64,000 nt of DNA, from contig NZ_CDBI01000079.1 of the NCBI RefSeq assembly GCF_000820025.1, forward strand, positions 62,001 through 126,000, given 5' to 3'. The position numbers and the translations under genes were made by a program. This stretch comes from Aeromonas popoffii. Its GTDB lineage: Bacteria > Pseudomonadota > Gammaproteobacteria > Enterobacterales > Aeromonadaceae. The notes below the pieces were generated by a model. It ran no database searches. It was not told where the DNA came from and saw nothing but the letters and a program-made list of their open reading frames with translations. Below are positions 8,596 through 22,010 of the stretch, one piece after another. Position 1 is the first letter of the stretch; every line of letters begins with the position of its first letter.

Positions 8596-9788
8596 TGCAT
8601 AACCTGGTGATCCTGGGCTCGTCTGGCTCTATCGGTCAGAGCACCCTCAAGGTACTGCGGCAGAATCCGGGCCGTTGGCAGGTATTGGCACTGACGGCGG
8701 CCCGCAGCGTGGATGCCATGTTGCGCGACTGTCTCGAATTCTCCCCCCGTTTCGCCGTCATGGTGGATGAAGACGCGGCTGCCACACTGGCAGGCCGGCT
8801 CAAGGCCCATGGCAGCGTGACCTGCGTACTGTCCGGTCAGGCAGCCCTGTGCGAGGTGGCTGCCCATCCCGATGCTCACAGCGTGATGGCGGCCATCGTC
8901 GGTGCTGCGGGTTTGGCACCCACCATGGCCGCCGTGCGCGCTGGCAAGCGTATCCTGCTGGCCAACAAGGAGGCACTGGTGATGTCCGGTGCTTTCTTCA
9001 TGGAGGCGGTGTGCGAGTACGGTGCCGAACTGCTACCCATCGATAGCGAGCACAATGCGATTTTCCAGTGCCTGCCCGAAGCCATTCAGCGTCAGCCCGG
9101 CTTCTGCGATCTGGCGGGAGCGGGCATCAGCAAGATACTGCTGACCGGCTCCGGCGGCCCGTTCCGCTACACCAACATTCAGGAGCTGGCGCATGTCACG
9201 CCAGCCCAGGCCATTGCCCACCCGAACTGGTCAATGGGGGCCAAGATCTCGGTGGACTCCGCCACCATGATGAACAAGGGACTGGAGTACATAGAGGCGC
9301 GCTGGCTGTTCAATGCGGCGCCCGAGCAGATCCAGGTGGTGATCCATCCCCAGTCCGTCATCCATTCCATGGTGCAGTACAAGGATGGCTCCGTGCTGGC
9401 CCAGCTTGGCAACCCGGACATGTGTACACCCATCGCCCATGCCCTGGCCTATCCACGTCGTGTTGAGTCTGGGGTGGAACCTTTGGATTTCTTCAGTGTC
9501 GGAGAATTCAGCTTTATCCGGCCCGATTACGATCGCTATCCCTGCCTGGCGCTGGCCATGAGTGCCTGCCAGCAAGGACAGGCGGCGACCACGGCGCTCA
9601 ATGCTGCCAATGAAGAGGCCGTTGCAGCTTTCCTTGCAGAGCGGATCGGTTTTATGGATATTGCCAGAGTTAATGAGGCCATCATGGCGGCACTGGGCAG
9701 TTCTGCCGTGGGGTCACTGGATGATTTGATTGCGCTGGATAGTGCGGCCCGTGCCCGTGCTCACAATTTGATTGAGGAGCTTAGCTGA
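8595..9788 (+). CDS. dxr: 1-deoxy-D-xylulose 5-phosphate reductoisomerase
   Basis: Second and committing step of the MEP isoprenoid pathway: DXP to MEP with NADPH. It supplies precursors for uppS in the same operon. 397 aa. NADPH loop [10 protein letters not shown] (about 8-17), [11 protein letters not shown], metal ligands in [10 protein letters not shown], the substrate loop [13 protein letters not shown] and [12 protein letters not shown] are intact. The ATG at 8595 has GGGAG 5 nt upstream; a GTG two codons earlier is less likely. Both flanking junctions carry tandem micro-ORFs. In E. coli dxr instead lies between frr and ispU. Confidence 0.97.
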   Translation: MHNLVILGSSGSIGQSTLKVLRQNPGRWQVLALTAARSVDAMLRDCLEFSPRFAVMVDEDAAATLAGRLKAHGSVTCVLSGQAALCEVAAHPDAHSVMAAIVGAAGLAPTMAAVRAGKRILLANKEALVMSGAFFMEAVCEYGAELLPIDSEHNAIFQCLPEAIQRQPGFCDLAGAGISKILLTGSGGPFRYTNIQELAHVTPAQAIAHPNWSMGAKISVDSATMMNKGLEYIEARWLFNAAPEQIQVVIHPQSVIHSMVQYKDGSVLAQLGNPDMCTPIAHALAYPRRVESGVEPLDFFSVGEFSFIRPDYDRYPCLALAMSACQQGQAATTALNAANEEAVAAFLAERIGFMDIARVNEAIMAALGSSAVGSLDDLIALDSAARARAHNLIEELS

Positions 9789-9939
9789 TGAGTGGTATTT
9801 CGTGGCATTGTGCTGCCTTTATCCTTGCCTTCGGGTATCGGACCCTGCATGAAATCGAGGTGGCTGACTGATGGGCGGCGTGTTGTGGAACATCGGTGCC
9901 TTTATCGTTGCCCTCGGGTTGCTGGTTGCGGTTCATGAA
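9771..9939 (+). repeat. Tandem duplication of the dxr-rseP junction
   Basis: Two copies offset by 83 bp: 9771-9853 and 9854-9939. Each begins ATTGAGG or ATCGAGG (the dxr tail), passes through CTGATG (stop/start) and reaches CATGAA of the rseP zinc motif. The exact 10-mer TGCCTTTATC occurs at 9814 and 9897, and TCGGGT follows in both. Identity is roughly two-thirds over about 70 bp, with a 3-bp difference near the end. Confidence 0.85.
9788..9871 (+). other. Junction micro-ORF R (27 codons)
   Basis: ATG at 9788 overlaps the dxr stop (TGATG) and its TGA (9869-9871) overlaps the rseP ATG (TGATG). The N-terminus [16 protein letters not shown] aligns with Rse[17 protein letters not shown], and the frame then reads LHE, matching the start of the RseP HExxH motif, before switching to IEVAD, which matches the Dxr tail IEELS. 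GAGGAG lies 7 nt upstream. Likely translated in chain with dxr and rseP; peptide function unknown. Confidence 0.6.
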
Positions 9940-11223
9940 TTCGGCCACTTCTGGGTGGCTCGTCGCTGTGGCGTCAAGGTCGAACGCTTCTCCATCGGTT
10001 TTGGCAAGGCGATCTGGCGTCGGGTTGGCAAGGATGGCACCGAGTATGTGCTGGCGCTGATCCCGCTCGGCGGCTACGTCAAAATGCTGGATGGCCGGGT
10101 CGATGAGCTCCAACCCGGTGATGAGCAATATGCTTTCAATCACAAGAGTGTCTGGGCACGCATGGCCATCGTCGCGGCGGGCCCCATGGCGAACTTCGTG
10201 TTTGCCCTGTTTGCCCTCTGGCTGATGTTCATGATCGGCGTCCCTGCCGTCAAACCCGTGGTGGGGGAGGTGCGTCCCGCCTCCATAGTCGCGGCGGCCG
10301 GGATCGAACCCGGCATGGAGATCGTCGGTGTCGGCGACAAGGCGACCGGTGACTGGGAGAGCGTGACCTATGCCCTCATCAGCCACTTGGGCGATGATTC
10401 CATGAAGCTCAAGCTGAAAGCGGCCAACACCAGCTATGTGGTTGACAAGACCCTCCAGCTCGATGGCTGGAAGTTCGACCCGGACAAGGAGTCACCCATC
10501 GGCAGCCTGGGGATTGTGCCCCTCGGCGGCAAGGTTCTGCCCGTGGTCGAGGCCATCGTGCCCAAGAGCGCCAGCGAAAAGGCCGGCATTCTGGTCGGTG
10601 ATCGCATCAAGCGGGTGGGCGAGCAGGAGGTCACCGAGTGGGCCCAATTCGTGCTCGAGGTGCAACAGTCTCCGGAGCAGCCACTGCTGCTGGTGGTGGA
10701 GCGGGCGGGCAGCGAGCTGACCCTGACCCTGACCCCGGATGTGAAAAAAGTGCGGGGCCAGCTGGTCGGTTTTGTCGGCCTGTCACCGCAACTGGTTCCA
10801 TTACCGGATGAGTATCGAATTCTGTTACAGTATGGGCCTTTACAAGCCCTGTGGCAGGGCGCCGAGAAGACTTGGAGCCTGACCACTCTGACCTTTGACA
10901 TGATTGGCAAGCTGATTGGTGGCGTTGTTTCGCTGGATAATCTGAGCGGCCCCATCTCCATTGCCAAGGGCGCAGGCAGCAGTGCCGATTACGGTCTGGT
11001 CTATTTCCTCGGCTTTCTGGCGCTGATCAGCGTCAACCTGGGGATCATCAACCTGTTTCCCCTGCCGGTGCTGGATGGTGGCCATCTGGTCTACTTCCTC
11101 ATCGAGGCAGTCACCGGTAAACCGGTATCAGAAAAAATTCAGGAAGTGGGTTTCAGGATCGGCGCCGCCATTCTGATGTTACTGATGGGCATTGCGCTGT
11201 TTAATGATTTCGCTCGCCTCTGA
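9871..11223 (+). CDS. rseP: Site-2 protease RseP (sigma-E regulatory)
   Basis: Inner-membrane zinc metalloprotease that cuts RseA after DegS to release sigma-E, and cleaves remnant signal peptides. 450 aa. HEFGH (residues 22-26) is in the first membrane segment; two periplasmic PDZ domains occupy about 100-310; [13 protein letters not shown] (third ligand region) and a C-terminal membrane helix follow. ATG 9871 overlaps the stop of micro-ORF R. It lies directly upstream of bamA, whose product's misassembly is what activates this pathway. Confidence 0.97.
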   Translation: MGGVLWNIGAFIVALGLLVAVHEFGHFWVARRCGVKVERFSIGFGKAIWRRVGKDGTEYVLALIPLGGYVKMLDGRVDELQPGDEQYAFNHKSVWARMAIVAAGPMANFVFALFALWLMFMIGVPAVKPVVGEVRPASIVAAAGIEPGMEIVGVGDKATGDWESVTYALISHLGDDSMKLKLKAANTSYVVDKTLQLDGWKFDPDKESPIGSLGIVPLGGKVLPVVEAIVPKSASEKAGILVGDRIKRVGEQEVTEWAQFVLEVQQSPEQPLLLVVERAGSELTLTLTPDVKKVRGQLVGFVGLSPQLVPLPDEYRILLQYGPLQALWQGAEKTWSLTTLTFDMIGKLIGGVVSLDNLSGPISIAKGAGSSADYGLVYFLGFLALISVNLGIINLFPLPVLDGGHLVYFLIEAVTGKPVSEKIQEVGFRIGAAILMLLMGIALFNDFARL

Positions 11224-11257
11224 GGCCAGAGCATCAACAAGGACACATAAGAACAAA

Positions 11258-13681
11258 ATGGCTGTTAAAAAAGCATTGGTGTTGAGTTGCCTGCTGGGTG
11301 CCAGTTTCCTGGCCCAGGCGGCCCCTGCCTCTTTTGTGGTGCAAGATATCCAGGTCGACGGCTTGCAGCGAGTGACGCTGGGAGCCGCCCTGTTGAACCT
11401 GCCGATCCGGGTTGGCGATACCGTCGATTCCGTGACCCTGGCCAACGCTATCAAGAAGCTCTACTCCTCCGGCAACTTCGAGGACGTGAGGGTTTATCGT
11501 GACGGTCAGGTGCTGCAAGTGGCAGTCAAGGAGCGGCCGACCATCTCCAGCATCGAGTTTTCAGGCAACAAGGATATCAAGGAAGAGCAGCTGACCCAGA
11601 GTCTGGAGTCTTCCGGCATCCGGGTGGGTGATCCGCTGGATCGCACCGTATTGAGCTCCCTCGAGAAGGGTCTGGAAGATTTCTACTACGGCGTGGGCAA
11701 ATACTCTGCCAAGGTCAAGGCCATCGTCACTCCGCTGCCGCGCAACCGGGTTGACCTCAAGTTCACCTTCGTGGAAGGGGAAGCGGCCAAGATCCAGCAG
11801 ATCAACATAGTCGGCAACAACGTCTTCCCGGAAAAGAAACTGCTGGCCCAGCTCTCCCTCAAGGATGATGTGCCCTGGTGGAATTTCACCGGTGATCAGC
11901 GTTACCAGAAGCAGAAACTGGCCGGTGACATCGAGACCCTGCGCTCCTACTACATGGACCGTGGCTACATCCGCTTCACCCAGGAGTCGACCCAGGTCTC
12001 CATGACCCCCGATAAAAAGGGCGTTTATGTCACCCTCAATATCAAGGAAGGGGACCAGTACAAGGTCTCCGGGGTTCAGCTCAAGGGCGATATGATCGAT
12101 CGTGGCAGCGAGATGAAGGCCCTTATCCCCATAGAGGTGGGTGGCATCTACTCCGCCAGCCAGGTAACCCATACCGAAGAGGTGCTTTCCAAGTTCCTCG
12201 GCCGTTACGGTTACGCCTATCCGAAAGTGGTCACCTTCCCGCAGGTCAATGACAAGACCAAGGAAGTGGAGCTGATCGTCAACATAGAGCCGGGTCCCCG
12301 TGTCTATGTGCGCAACATCAACTTCAGCGGCAACGTCACCACCAAGGATGAAGTGCTGCGTCGCGAGATGCGTCAGATGGAAAGCACCTGGCTCTCCTCC
12401 GACAGCGTCGAGCAGTCCAAGACCCGCCTCAACCGCCTCGGCTTCTTCGAAACTGCGGAAGTGGACACCAAGCGGGTGCCTGGCAGCGATGATCAGGTTG
12501 ATCTCGACTTCAAGGTCAAGGAGCAGCCAGCTGGCTCCATCAACGCCGGTGTGGGCTATGGTACCGAATCGGGCCTGAGCTTGCAGGCGGGCCTGCAGCA
12601 GGACAACTTCATGGGGACCGGCAAGAAGATCGGTATCTCCGCCAGTACCAACAAGTACTCCAAGAGCGTCGACCTCAGCTACAACGATCCTTACTTCACC
12701 GTGGATGGGGTCAGCCTGGGTAGTCGTCTCTACTACAACAAGTTCAGTGCGGCCGATGCCAACATAGTCGACTATGAGAACACCACCATCGGCTACCGCC
12801 TCTCCAGTGGTTTCCCGGTCAACGAGAACAATCGCCTCGACTTCAGCCTTGGGCTTGAGAACAACAAGCTGTCCCAGCCCAACCCCTATCTGCAGGTGGA
12901 TGAGTTCTGGAAGATTTACAGTGACAACAAGGATGGTGACAACCGCATGACGTTCAACACCGTCGACGTCACCGCAGGCTGGACCCGTTCTACCCTCAAC
13001 AAGGGGATGTTCCCGACCGCAGGTGACCGTCAGCGTGTGAACGCCAAGGTGACTGTGCCTGGTATGGATCTGCAGTACTTCAAGCTGAACGCCGAAGACG
13101 CGCACTACTTCCCGTTCGATGCGGATCACCAGTGGGTGCTGATGACCCGGGCCCGCGTCTCCTACGGCAACGGTTACGGCAGCAACGGCAACTATGACCA
13201 CGTCTTGCCGTTCTTCGAGAACTACTTCGCGGGTGGTTTCGATACCCTGCGTGGTTTCAAGAGCAATACAGTGGGTCCGAAGGCGCTCTACTACTACAAC
13301 CTGAGTGGCAATGACGTCATCCAGGGGACCGACAGCTCGGTGGGCGGTAACGCCCTGGCGGTGGCATCCCTCGAGATGATAGTGCCGACGCCGTTTGCGT
13401 CCGAGACCTATCAGCCTCAGCTGCGGACCAGCTTCTTCATCGATGCCGGTTCTGTCTGGGATACCACCTTCGACTATGACCAGTTCAAGAACCGCTGTTT
13501 CAGTGGTTGTAACTATCTGGCCGACTATTCGGATCCGACCAACTACCGTGCCTCGGCGGGTCTGTCGCTGCAGTGGCTTTCCCCCATGGGACCGCTGGTG
13601 TTCGCGATTGCCCGTCCGCTCAAGGAGTACGAGGGTGATCGCACCGAGTTCTTCTCATTCAACATCGGCCGTACCTTCTAA
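11258..13681 (+). CDS. bamA: Outer-membrane protein assembly factor BamA
   Basis: Central beta-barrel of the BAM complex that inserts outer-membrane proteins. 807 aa: a signal peptide ([21 protein letters not shown]), five POTRA domains to about residue 425, then the 16-strand barrel. The lid-loop motif LRGF and the C-terminal phenylalanine (NIGRTF) are present; the cysteine pair in NRCFSGCNY is the usual loop-6 region disulfide. Start at ATG 11258, chosen for the signal peptide, 34 bp after rseP. Followed by skp, which chaperones its substrates. Confidence 0.97.
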   Translation: MAVKKALVLSCLLGASFLAQAAPASFVVQDIQVDGLQRVTLGAALLNLPIRVGDTVDSVTLANAIKKLYSSGNFEDVRVYRDGQVLQVAVKERPTISSIEFSGNKDIKEEQLTQSLESSGIRVGDPLDRTVLSSLEKGLEDFYYGVGKYSAKVKAIVTPLPRNRVDLKFTFVEGEAAKIQQINIVGNNVFPEKKLLAQLSLKDDVPWWNFTGDQRYQKQKLAGDIETLRSYYMDRGYIRFTQESTQVSMTPDKKGVYVTLNIKEGDQYKVSGVQLKGDMIDRGSEMKALIPIEVGGIYSASQVTHTEEVLSKFLGRYGYAYPKVVTFPQVNDKTKEVELIVNIEPGPRVYVRNINFSGNVTTKDEVLRREMRQMESTWLSSDSVEQSKTRLNRLGFFETAEVDTKRVPGSDDQVDLDFKVKEQPAGSINAGVGYGTESGLSLQAGLQQDNFMGTGKKIGISASTNKYSKSVDLSYNDPYFTVDGVSLGSRLYYNKFSAADANIVDYENTTIGYRLSSGFPVNENNRLDFSLGLENNKLSQPNPYLQVDEFWKIYSDNKDGDNRMTFNTVDVTAGWTRSTLNKGMFPTAGDRQRVNAKVTVPGMDLQYFKLNAEDAHYFPFDADHQWVLMTRARVSYGNGYGSNGNYDHVLPFFENYFAGGFDTLRGFKSNTVGPKALYYYNLSGNDVIQGTDSSVGGNALAVASLEMIVPTPFASETYQPQLRTSFFIDAGSVWDTTFDYDQFKNRCFSGCNYLADYSDPTNYRASAGLSLQWLSPMGPLVFAIARPLKEYEGDRTEFFSFNIGRTF

Positions 13682-13691
13682 GGACGGACGC

Positions 13692-13714
13692 ACCCCCACC
13701 CATGCGGTGGGGGT
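13692..13714 (+). terminator. Hairpin between bamA and skp
   Basis: ACCCCCACC and GGTGGGGGT form a perfect 9-bp stem with loop CATGC, 11 bp after the bamA stop. The following ATTCAATG is not U-rich, so it may stabilise the mRNA end or act as a weak attenuator rather than a full terminator. Confidence 0.45.
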
Positions 13715-13829
13715 ATTCAATGATGGGACGCGCAGCTTGCGTGCCTCACCAGGTAACAAGTCGGTCCGGGTACCACTTGCATAATCGGGTAAATCAGGTA
13801 GCCCTCACATGAGGGAACAAGGAGTAAGT

Positions 13830-14342
13830 GTGAATAAAGCGTTGAAAGTAGCTGGTTTGAGTTTTGCACTGATGGCTGCCGGCATGGGATCCGCCTTGGC
13901 CGAGACCAAAATCGCTGTGGTTGACATGGGCGAGGTATTCCAAAAGCTGCCCCAGCGTGAAGCTGTCTCCAAGAAGCTGAAAGGTGAATTCGAGCCGCGC
14001 ATGCGTGAGCTGCAGAAGCTGGAAGCCGATGGTCAGCAACTGGTCGAGAAGTTCAAGAAGGACGAAGCCTTCATGAGCGCCGAGCAGAAGAAGCAGAGCC
14101 AGGAGAAACTGGCCAAGCTGCAGATGGAGTTCAACCAGAAGCGTCAGGCGTTCGAGCAGGACAACGGTCGCCGTCAGTCCGAAGAGCGCGGCAAGATCCT
14201 GACCAAGGTGCAGGCTGCTATCGAATCCATTGCAAAGAGCAATGGTTATGATCTGGTGCTGGAGCGCAATGCTGCCCCGTATGCCGCCAGCAAGCTGGAC
14301 ATCTCTGCCCAGGTTATTTCTCAGGTAAGCAAGAGCAACTAA
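13830..14342 (+). CDS. skp: Periplasmic chaperone Skp (OmpH)
   Basis: Trimeric jellyfish-shaped chaperone that carries unfolded outer-membrane proteins through the periplasm to BamA. 170 aa. Signal peptide VNKALKVAGLSFALMAAGMG ending near SALA, then the TKIAVVDMGEVF strand and a long charged coiled-coil rich in K, E and Q (about 45-120). Start chosen at GTG 13830, 5 nt after AAGGAG; an ATG seven codons upstream has no comparable site. Sits between bamA and lpxD as in most gammaproteobacteria. Confidence 0.94.
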   Translation: MNKALKVAGLSFALMAAGMGSALAETKIAVVDMGEVFQKLPQREAVSKKLKGEFEPRMRELQKLEADGQQLVEKFKKDEAFMSAEQKKQSQEKLAKLQMEFNQKRQAFEQDNGRRQSEERGKILTKVQAAIESIAKSNGYDLVLERNAAPYAASKLDISAQVISQVSKSN

Positions 14343-14345
14343 TTG

Positions 14346-15365
14346 ATGGCATTCACTCTCGCACAGCTGGCCCAGCAACTGGGGGCCCAGGTCCATGGCG
14401 ACGGAACCCTGGAAATCCGCAAGGTAGCGACACTGGAAAAGGCCGGGGAGGGGGATATCACCTTCCTGTCCAATAAAAAGTACCGGCATTATCTGGAGCA
14501 GAGCAAGGCCACGGCCGTGCTCATTACAGAAGCGGATTTGCCATTTTGTTCCACCAATGCCCTGGTGATCAACGACCCCTATGTGGGGTTTGCCCGGGTA
14601 GCCCAACTGCTGGACACCACGCCGCAACCGGCCACGGATATCCATCCGAGCGCCGTCATCGCGGCTGACGTGCAACTGGGCGAGAGAGTGGCCATCGGGG
14701 CCAATGCGGTGATCGAATCCGGCGTCGTGCTGGGGGATGACGTGCGCATAGGTCCTGGCTGTTTTGTTGGCAAAAATACCCAACTGGGAGCACGCTCCCG
14801 GTTGTGGGCCAACGTCACCCTGTATCACAACATCACCATGGGCACCGACTGTCTGGTTCAATCCGGCACAGTGATCGGCGCCGATGGATTCGGTTATGCC
14901 AATGAGCGTGGCGAGTGGATCAAGATCCCTCAGCTCGGTGGTGTGACCATAGGCAATCGGGTCGAGATCGGGGCCTGCACCACCATAGACCGCGGTGCGC
15001 TGGAAGATACCTGCATCGCGGATAATGTCATCATCGACAACCAGTGCCAGATCGCTCACAACGTCGAAATCGGTTACGGTACCGCCATCGCGGGCGCGAC
15101 CACGATGGCCGGTAGTCTCAAGGTCGGCAAATACTGTATCATTGGCGGCGCCGCTGTCTTTAACGGGCACATGGAAATATGCGATCAGGCCACCATTACT
15201 GGCATGGCCATGGTGATGCGACCCATTACCGAGCCCGGTGTCTACTCTTCCGGCATCCCACTGCAAACCAATAAAGAGTGGCGCAAGACCGCCGCCCGGG
15301 TGATGCGTATCGAAGAGATGCACAAGCGGTTGAGCAAGCTTGAGAAGAAGCTGGATCAAGAATAA
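14346..15365 (+). CDS. lpxD: UDP-3-O-acylglucosamine N-acyltransferase
   Basis: Third lipid A step: transfers 3-hydroxyacyl from ACP to UDP-3-O-acylglucosamine. 339 aa. An N-terminal uridine-binding domain ([13 protein letters not shown] to about residue 100) is followed by a left-handed parallel beta-helix of hexapeptide repeats, with the catalytic-histidine region [12 protein letters not shown] near 235-247, then a C-terminal helix ending [12 protein letters not shown]. Start at ATG 14346, 3 bp after the skp stop; an adjoining TTG is an alternative. Confidence 0.96.
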   Translation: MAFTLAQLAQQLGAQVHGDGTLEIRKVATLEKAGEGDITFLSNKKYRHYLEQSKATAVLITEADLPFCSTNALVINDPYVGFARVAQLLDTTPQPATDIHPSAVIAADVQLGERVAIGANAVIESGVVLGDDVRIGPGCFVGKNTQLGARSRLWANVTLYHNITMGTDCLVQSGTVIGADGFGYANERGEWIKIPQLGGVTIGNRVEIGACTTIDRGALEDTCIADNVIIDNQCQIAHNVEIGYGTAIAGATTMAGSLKVGKYCIIGGAAVFNGHMEICDQATITGMAMVMRPITEPGVYSSGIPLQTNKEWRKTAARVMRIEEMHKRLSKLEKKLDQE

Positions 15366-15389
15366 TCACGATTGGTATAGGGTACTGTT

Positions 15390-15851
15390 TTGACTACTGA
15401 AAAGAAGAGCCTGGGTATCCAGGAAATCATGGATCTGCTGCCCCACCGTTATCCCTTCCTGATGGTGGACAAGGTGGAAAGCTACGAGATCAGCGACGAG
15501 CGCAAAACCCTGCGCGCTATCAAGAACGTCTCGTTCAACGAGCCGATCTTCCAGGGGCACTTCCCGGCCAAGCCGGTGTTTCCTGGCGTGCTGATCCTGG
15601 AAGCCATGGCGCAGGCCACTGGTATTCTGGCGTTTACCATGGTGGGCAAGCCGTCTCCCAACGAACTCTATTACTTTGCCTCAATCGATAACGCTCGTTT
15701 CAAGCGTCCGGTCGGCCCCGGTGATCAGCTGGTGCTTGACGTGGTGTTCCTGAAAGAGCGTCGCGGTATTGCCAAGTTCACCGGTGTCGCCACCGTCGAT
15801 GGTGAAGTGGTCTGTACCGCCGAGCTGATGTGCGCCAAACGCGAGGTTTAA
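15390..15851 (+). CDS. fabZ: 3-hydroxyacyl-ACP dehydratase FabZ
   Basis: Hot-dog-fold dehydratase of fatty-acid elongation; it competes with LpxA for 3-hydroxyacyl-ACP, which explains its place inside the lipid A operon. 153 aa. The catalytic motif [19 protein letters not shown] carries the histidine and glutamate. [14 protein letters not shown] is near the N-terminus. Starts at TTG 15390 ([17 protein letters not shown]), 24 bp after lpxD, with only a weak GGGTA upstream. Confidence 0.96.
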   Translation: MTTEKKSLGIQEIMDLLPHRYPFLMVDKVESYEISDERKTLRAIKNVSFNEPIFQGHFPAKPVFPGVLILEAMAQATGILAFTMVGKPSPNELYYFASIDNARFKRPVGPGDQLVLDVVFLKERRGIAKFTGVATVDGEVVCTAELMCAKREV

Positions 15852-15856
15852 TACAC

Positions 15857-16648
15857 GTGATCGACCAGACTGCCATCATTCACGATACTGCCATCGTTCA
15901 TGAGTCTGCCGTGATCGGTAAAGGGGCTGAAATCGGCCCCTTTTCTGTCATCGGCGCCGAGGTTGAAATCGGCGAAAACACCTGGATAGGCTCTCATGTG
16001 GTGATCAAAGGCCCGACCAAGATAGGTCGTGGCAACAAGATCTTCCAGCACACCTCCATCGGTGAGGATTGCCAGGACAAGAAGTACGCTGGCGAGCGCA
16101 CTTTCCTCGAGATCGGCGACAACAACGTCTTTCGCGAGAACTGCACAGTGCATCGCGGCACCATCCAGGATCAATCCCTGACCAGGGTGGGCAGCGGCAA
16201 CCTGTTCATGGTCAACGTGCACGTTGCCCATGATTGCCTCATCGGTGACCACTGCATCTTCGCCAACAACGCGACCTTGGCGGGCCACGTGGTGATCGGT
16301 GATTTCGTGATCTTTGGCGGTCTATCCGCAATCCACCAGTTTGGTCGGGTTGGCTCCCACGCCTTCGTTGGTGGCTGCGCTGCCCTGAACAAGGACGTGC
16401 CGCCTTATGTGATGGCGGCTGGTAACTACGCCAAGCCGTTCGGGGTTAACTCCGAAGGGCTGCGTCGTCGCGGCTATAGCCCTGAGGCCATCTCGGCCGT
16501 CAAGCGTGCCTACAAGGAGATCTTCCGCTCCGGCAAGACCATCGAAGAGGTGTTGCCCGTGCTGATGGAGATGGCGGCCAGCGAACCGGCTGTTCAGCTC
16601 TATGTGGATTTCCTCAAGGACAATGAGCGCGGGATCATCCGTGCCTGA
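15857..16648 (+). CDS. lpxA: UDP-N-acetylglucosamine acyltransferase
   Basis: First lipid A step, the reversible 3-O-acylation of UDP-GlcNAc. 263 aa, all hexapeptide-repeat beta-helix until a helical C-terminus. The catalytic histidine lies in [13 protein letters not shown] (about 120-132); [15 protein letters not shown] and [14 protein letters not shown] are typical. Starts at GTG 15857, 5 bp after fabZ, with GAGG inside the fabZ end. The gene overlaps lpxB by 8 bp, implying coupled translation. Confidence 0.96.
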   Translation: MIDQTAIIHDTAIVHESAVIGKGAEIGPFSVIGAEVEIGENTWIGSHVVIKGPTKIGRGNKIFQHTSIGEDCQDKKYAGERTFLEIGDNNVFRENCTVHRGTIQDQSLTRVGSGNLFMVNVHVAHDCLIGDHCIFANNATLAGHVVIGDFVIFGGLSAIHQFGRVGSHAFVGGCAALNKDVPPYVMAAGNYAKPFGVNSEGLRRRGYSPEAISAVKRAYKEIFRSGKTIEEVLPVLMEMAASEPAVQLYVDFLKDNERGIIRA

Positions 16649-17780
16649 TCCCGTTCGCATCGGTATCGTCGCCGGGGAGACCTCCGGCGACATCCTGGCA
16701 GCCGGGCTGGTGCGTGAACTGCAGCGCCGCTATCCGGATGCGCAGTTTGAAGGGATTGCCGGGCCGCGGATGCAGGCCCTGGGCGTCAAGGCGCTGTTCG
16801 AGATGGAAGAGCTTTCCGTCATGGGGATCACCGAGGTGCTTGGCCGTCTGCCCCGCATCCTCAAGGTCCGCCGCGAACTGCTGCGCCATTTTATTGCCAA
16901 TCCGCCTGACATCTTCGTCGGGGTGGATGCACCGGATTTCAATATCGGGGTGGAGCTGAAACTGCGCCGCGCCGGTATCAAGACGGTTCACTACGTCAGC
17001 CCCTCTGTGTGGGCTTGGCGTCAGAACCGCATTCACAAGATCAAGGCAGCCACCGACATGGTGCTCGCCTTCCTGCCATTCGAGAAAGCCTTCTACGACC
17101 GTTTCGATGCCCCTTGCCGCTTTGTCGGCCACACCATGGCGGATGATATTCCGCTGGTGCCGGATCAAGCCGCGGTGCGCCAGGCGCTCGGCATTGACCC
17201 GGGCCGACGCTGGCTGGCCATGCTGCCCGGCAGTCGCAGTGCCGAGGTGGGTTTCATGTCACCGGTATTTCTCGAAGCCTGCAAGCACCTGACCGTGCGT
17301 TACCCGGATCTCGGTTTCATCGTGCCGCTGGTCAACGACAAACGGCGCGAGCAGTTCATGGCCATCAAGGCCGAGCTGGCGCCGGATCTCGACATGGTGC
17401 TGCTGGAAGGGCAGGGCCGCGAGGCGATGATCGCCGCCGATGCCGTGCTGCTCGCTTCCGGTACCGCCGCGCTCGAAGCCATGCTGGTGAAAAAGCCCAT
17501 GGTGGTGGGTTACAAGCTCAAGCCCTTCAGCTACTGGCTGGCCCAGCGGCTGGTGAAGACCGCTTATGTGTCCCTGCCCAACTTGCTGGCAGACCAGATG
17601 CTGGTGCCCGAGTTGCTGCAGCACGAGTGCACCCCGGACAATCTGGTGGAAGAGGTCAGCAAGCTGCTGGAACACGATAACCGCGAGCTCATCGCCACCT
17701 TCACCCGGCTGCACCAGCGCATTCGCTGCAATGCCGATGTGCAGGCCGCCGATGCGGTGGCCGATCTGCTTGGCAGATAA
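16641..17780 (+). CDS. lpxB: Lipid-A-disaccharide synthase
   Basis: GT19 glycosyltransferase joining UDP-2,3-diacylglucosamine and lipid X. 379 aa. [16 protein letters not shown] (about 7-22), [20 protein letters not shown] and [12 protein letters not shown] are family blocks. Starts at GTG 16641 inside the lpxA end (8-bp overlap), which puts the first homologous residues ([12 protein letters not shown]) right after the start. A 33-bp-offset imperfect copy of its last codons lies just downstream of the stop (17791-17819). Confidence 0.96.
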   Translation: MPDPVRIGIVAGETSGDILAAGLVRELQRRYPDAQFEGIAGPRMQALGVKALFEMEELSVMGITEVLGRLPRILKVRRELLRHFIANPPDIFVGVDAPDFNIGVELKLRRAGIKTVHYVSPSVWAWRQNRIHKIKAATDMVLAFLPFEKAFYDRFDAPCRFVGHTMADDIPLVPDQAAVRQALGIDPGRRWLAMLPGSRSAEVGFMSPVFLEACKHLTVRYPDLGFIVPLVNDKRREQFMAIKAELAPDLDMVLLEGQGREAMIAADAVLLASGTAALEAMLVKKPMVVGYKLKPFSYWLAQRLVKTAYVSLPNLLADQMLVPELLQHECTPDNLVEEVSKLLEHDNRELIATFTRLHQRIRCNADVQAADAVADLLGR

Positions 17781-17823
17781 TATTCCCGGGCGGCCGATTA
17801 TGCTGCGCTAATCGACCCCATGT

Positions 17824-17848
17824 CAGGCCCTGCGGGGCCTGTTTTGAT
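17824..17848 (+). terminator. Terminator or attenuator between lpxB and rnhB
   Basis: CAGGCCC and GGGCCTG (17824-17830, 17835-17841) pair across the tetraloop TGCG and are followed by TTTTGATT. It lies just upstream of the rnhB ribosome-binding site AAGG at 17851-17854. Confidence 0.65.
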
Positions 17849-17861
17849 TCAAGGCTGCAAG

Positions 17862-18452
17862 ATGATGATCGATATTCCCGAAGACAGGCTGGTTGCCGGT
17901 GTGGACGAGGTGGGGCGTGGTCCCCTGGTGGGTGACGTGGTCACGGCCGCCGTGATCCTGGATCCCGCCAACCCCATTGTCGGGCTGGCAGACTCCAAGA
18001 AGCTCTCCGAGAAGAAACGTCTGGCGCTGTTTGACGAGATCAAGGCCAAGGCGCTGGCCTGGGCCATCGGCCGCGCTACGCCGCAGGAGATAGACGAGCT
18101 CAACATACTGCACGCCACCATGCTGGCGATGCAGCGCGCCGTGGCGGGACTGAACGTCACCCCCGAGCTGGTCTTTATCGACGGCAACCGCTGCCCGGCA
18201 TTGCCGATGGAAGCACGGGCCGTGGTCAAGGGGGACAGCCTGGTGGCCGCCATCAGCGCCGCCTCGATTCTGGCCAAGGTGACCCGCGATGGGGAAATGA
18301 CCGAGCTGGACAGCCGTCATCCCGAGTACGGTTTCGCCCGTCACAAGGGCTATCCGACGCCTGAGCACCTTGCCATTCTGGCCGAGCGCGGCCCCTTGCC
18401 CGAGTATCGGCAGAGTTTCAAACCGGTGCGCCGTGCACTGGGGATCGAGTAA
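17862..18452 (+). CDS. rnhB: Ribonuclease HII
   Basis: Removes ribonucleotides embedded in DNA and RNA of RNA-DNA hybrids. 196 aa from ATG 17862. Catalytic carboxylates are visible: [13 protein letters not shown] (aspartate-glutamate pair), IDGNRCP (aspartate) and the C-terminal [14 protein letters not shown]. An upstream in-frame ATG at 17820 is rejected because it lies before the terminator hairpin; the chosen ATG has AAGG 7 nt upstream. Between lpxB and dnaE as in E. coli. Confidence 0.95.
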   Translation: MMIDIPEDRLVAGVDEVGRGPLVGDVVTAAVILDPANPIVGLADSKKLSEKKRLALFDEIKAKALAWAIGRATPQEIDELNILHATMLAMQRAVAGLNVTPELVFIDGNRCPALPMEARAVVKGDSLVAAISAASILAKVTRDGEMTELDSRHPEYGFARHKGYPTPEHLAILAERGPLPEYRQSFKPVRRALGIE

Positions 18453-18514
18453 ACCATGCAGAGCTGCCGGCATCACGACATGCGCGCCACTCTGTGCAAC
18501 GAGAGGGTATGACG

Positions 18515-21994
<3,480 letters not shown>

Positions 21995-22010
21995 AGGATC
22001 TATAGGCCCT

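Larger units (their letters stand above)
8439..8633 (+). repeat. Threefold tandem duplication of the cdsA-dxr junction
   Basis: Three diverged copies start at 8439, 8507 and 8572 (offsets 68 and 65 bp). Each runs from a CTGTT-like block through a Shine-Dalgarno, a stop/start overlap and about 12-13 codons resembling the dxr start. The segments CAGGAATTCTGATG, CAGGAGTGTTAATG and CGGGAGTGTTGATG correspond, then CTGATGATC, CTGATGATC and CTGGTGATC, then GGCTCCGTC, GGCTCCATC and GGCTCTATC. The first copy is the real cdsA tail and the third leads into the real dxr start. Confidence 0.85.

Noticed and set aside
13682-13829. Junction micro-ORF between bamA and skp
   Set aside because: A 30-codon frame exists, but neither its start nor its end convincingly resembles Skp or BamA and there is no stop/start overlap.
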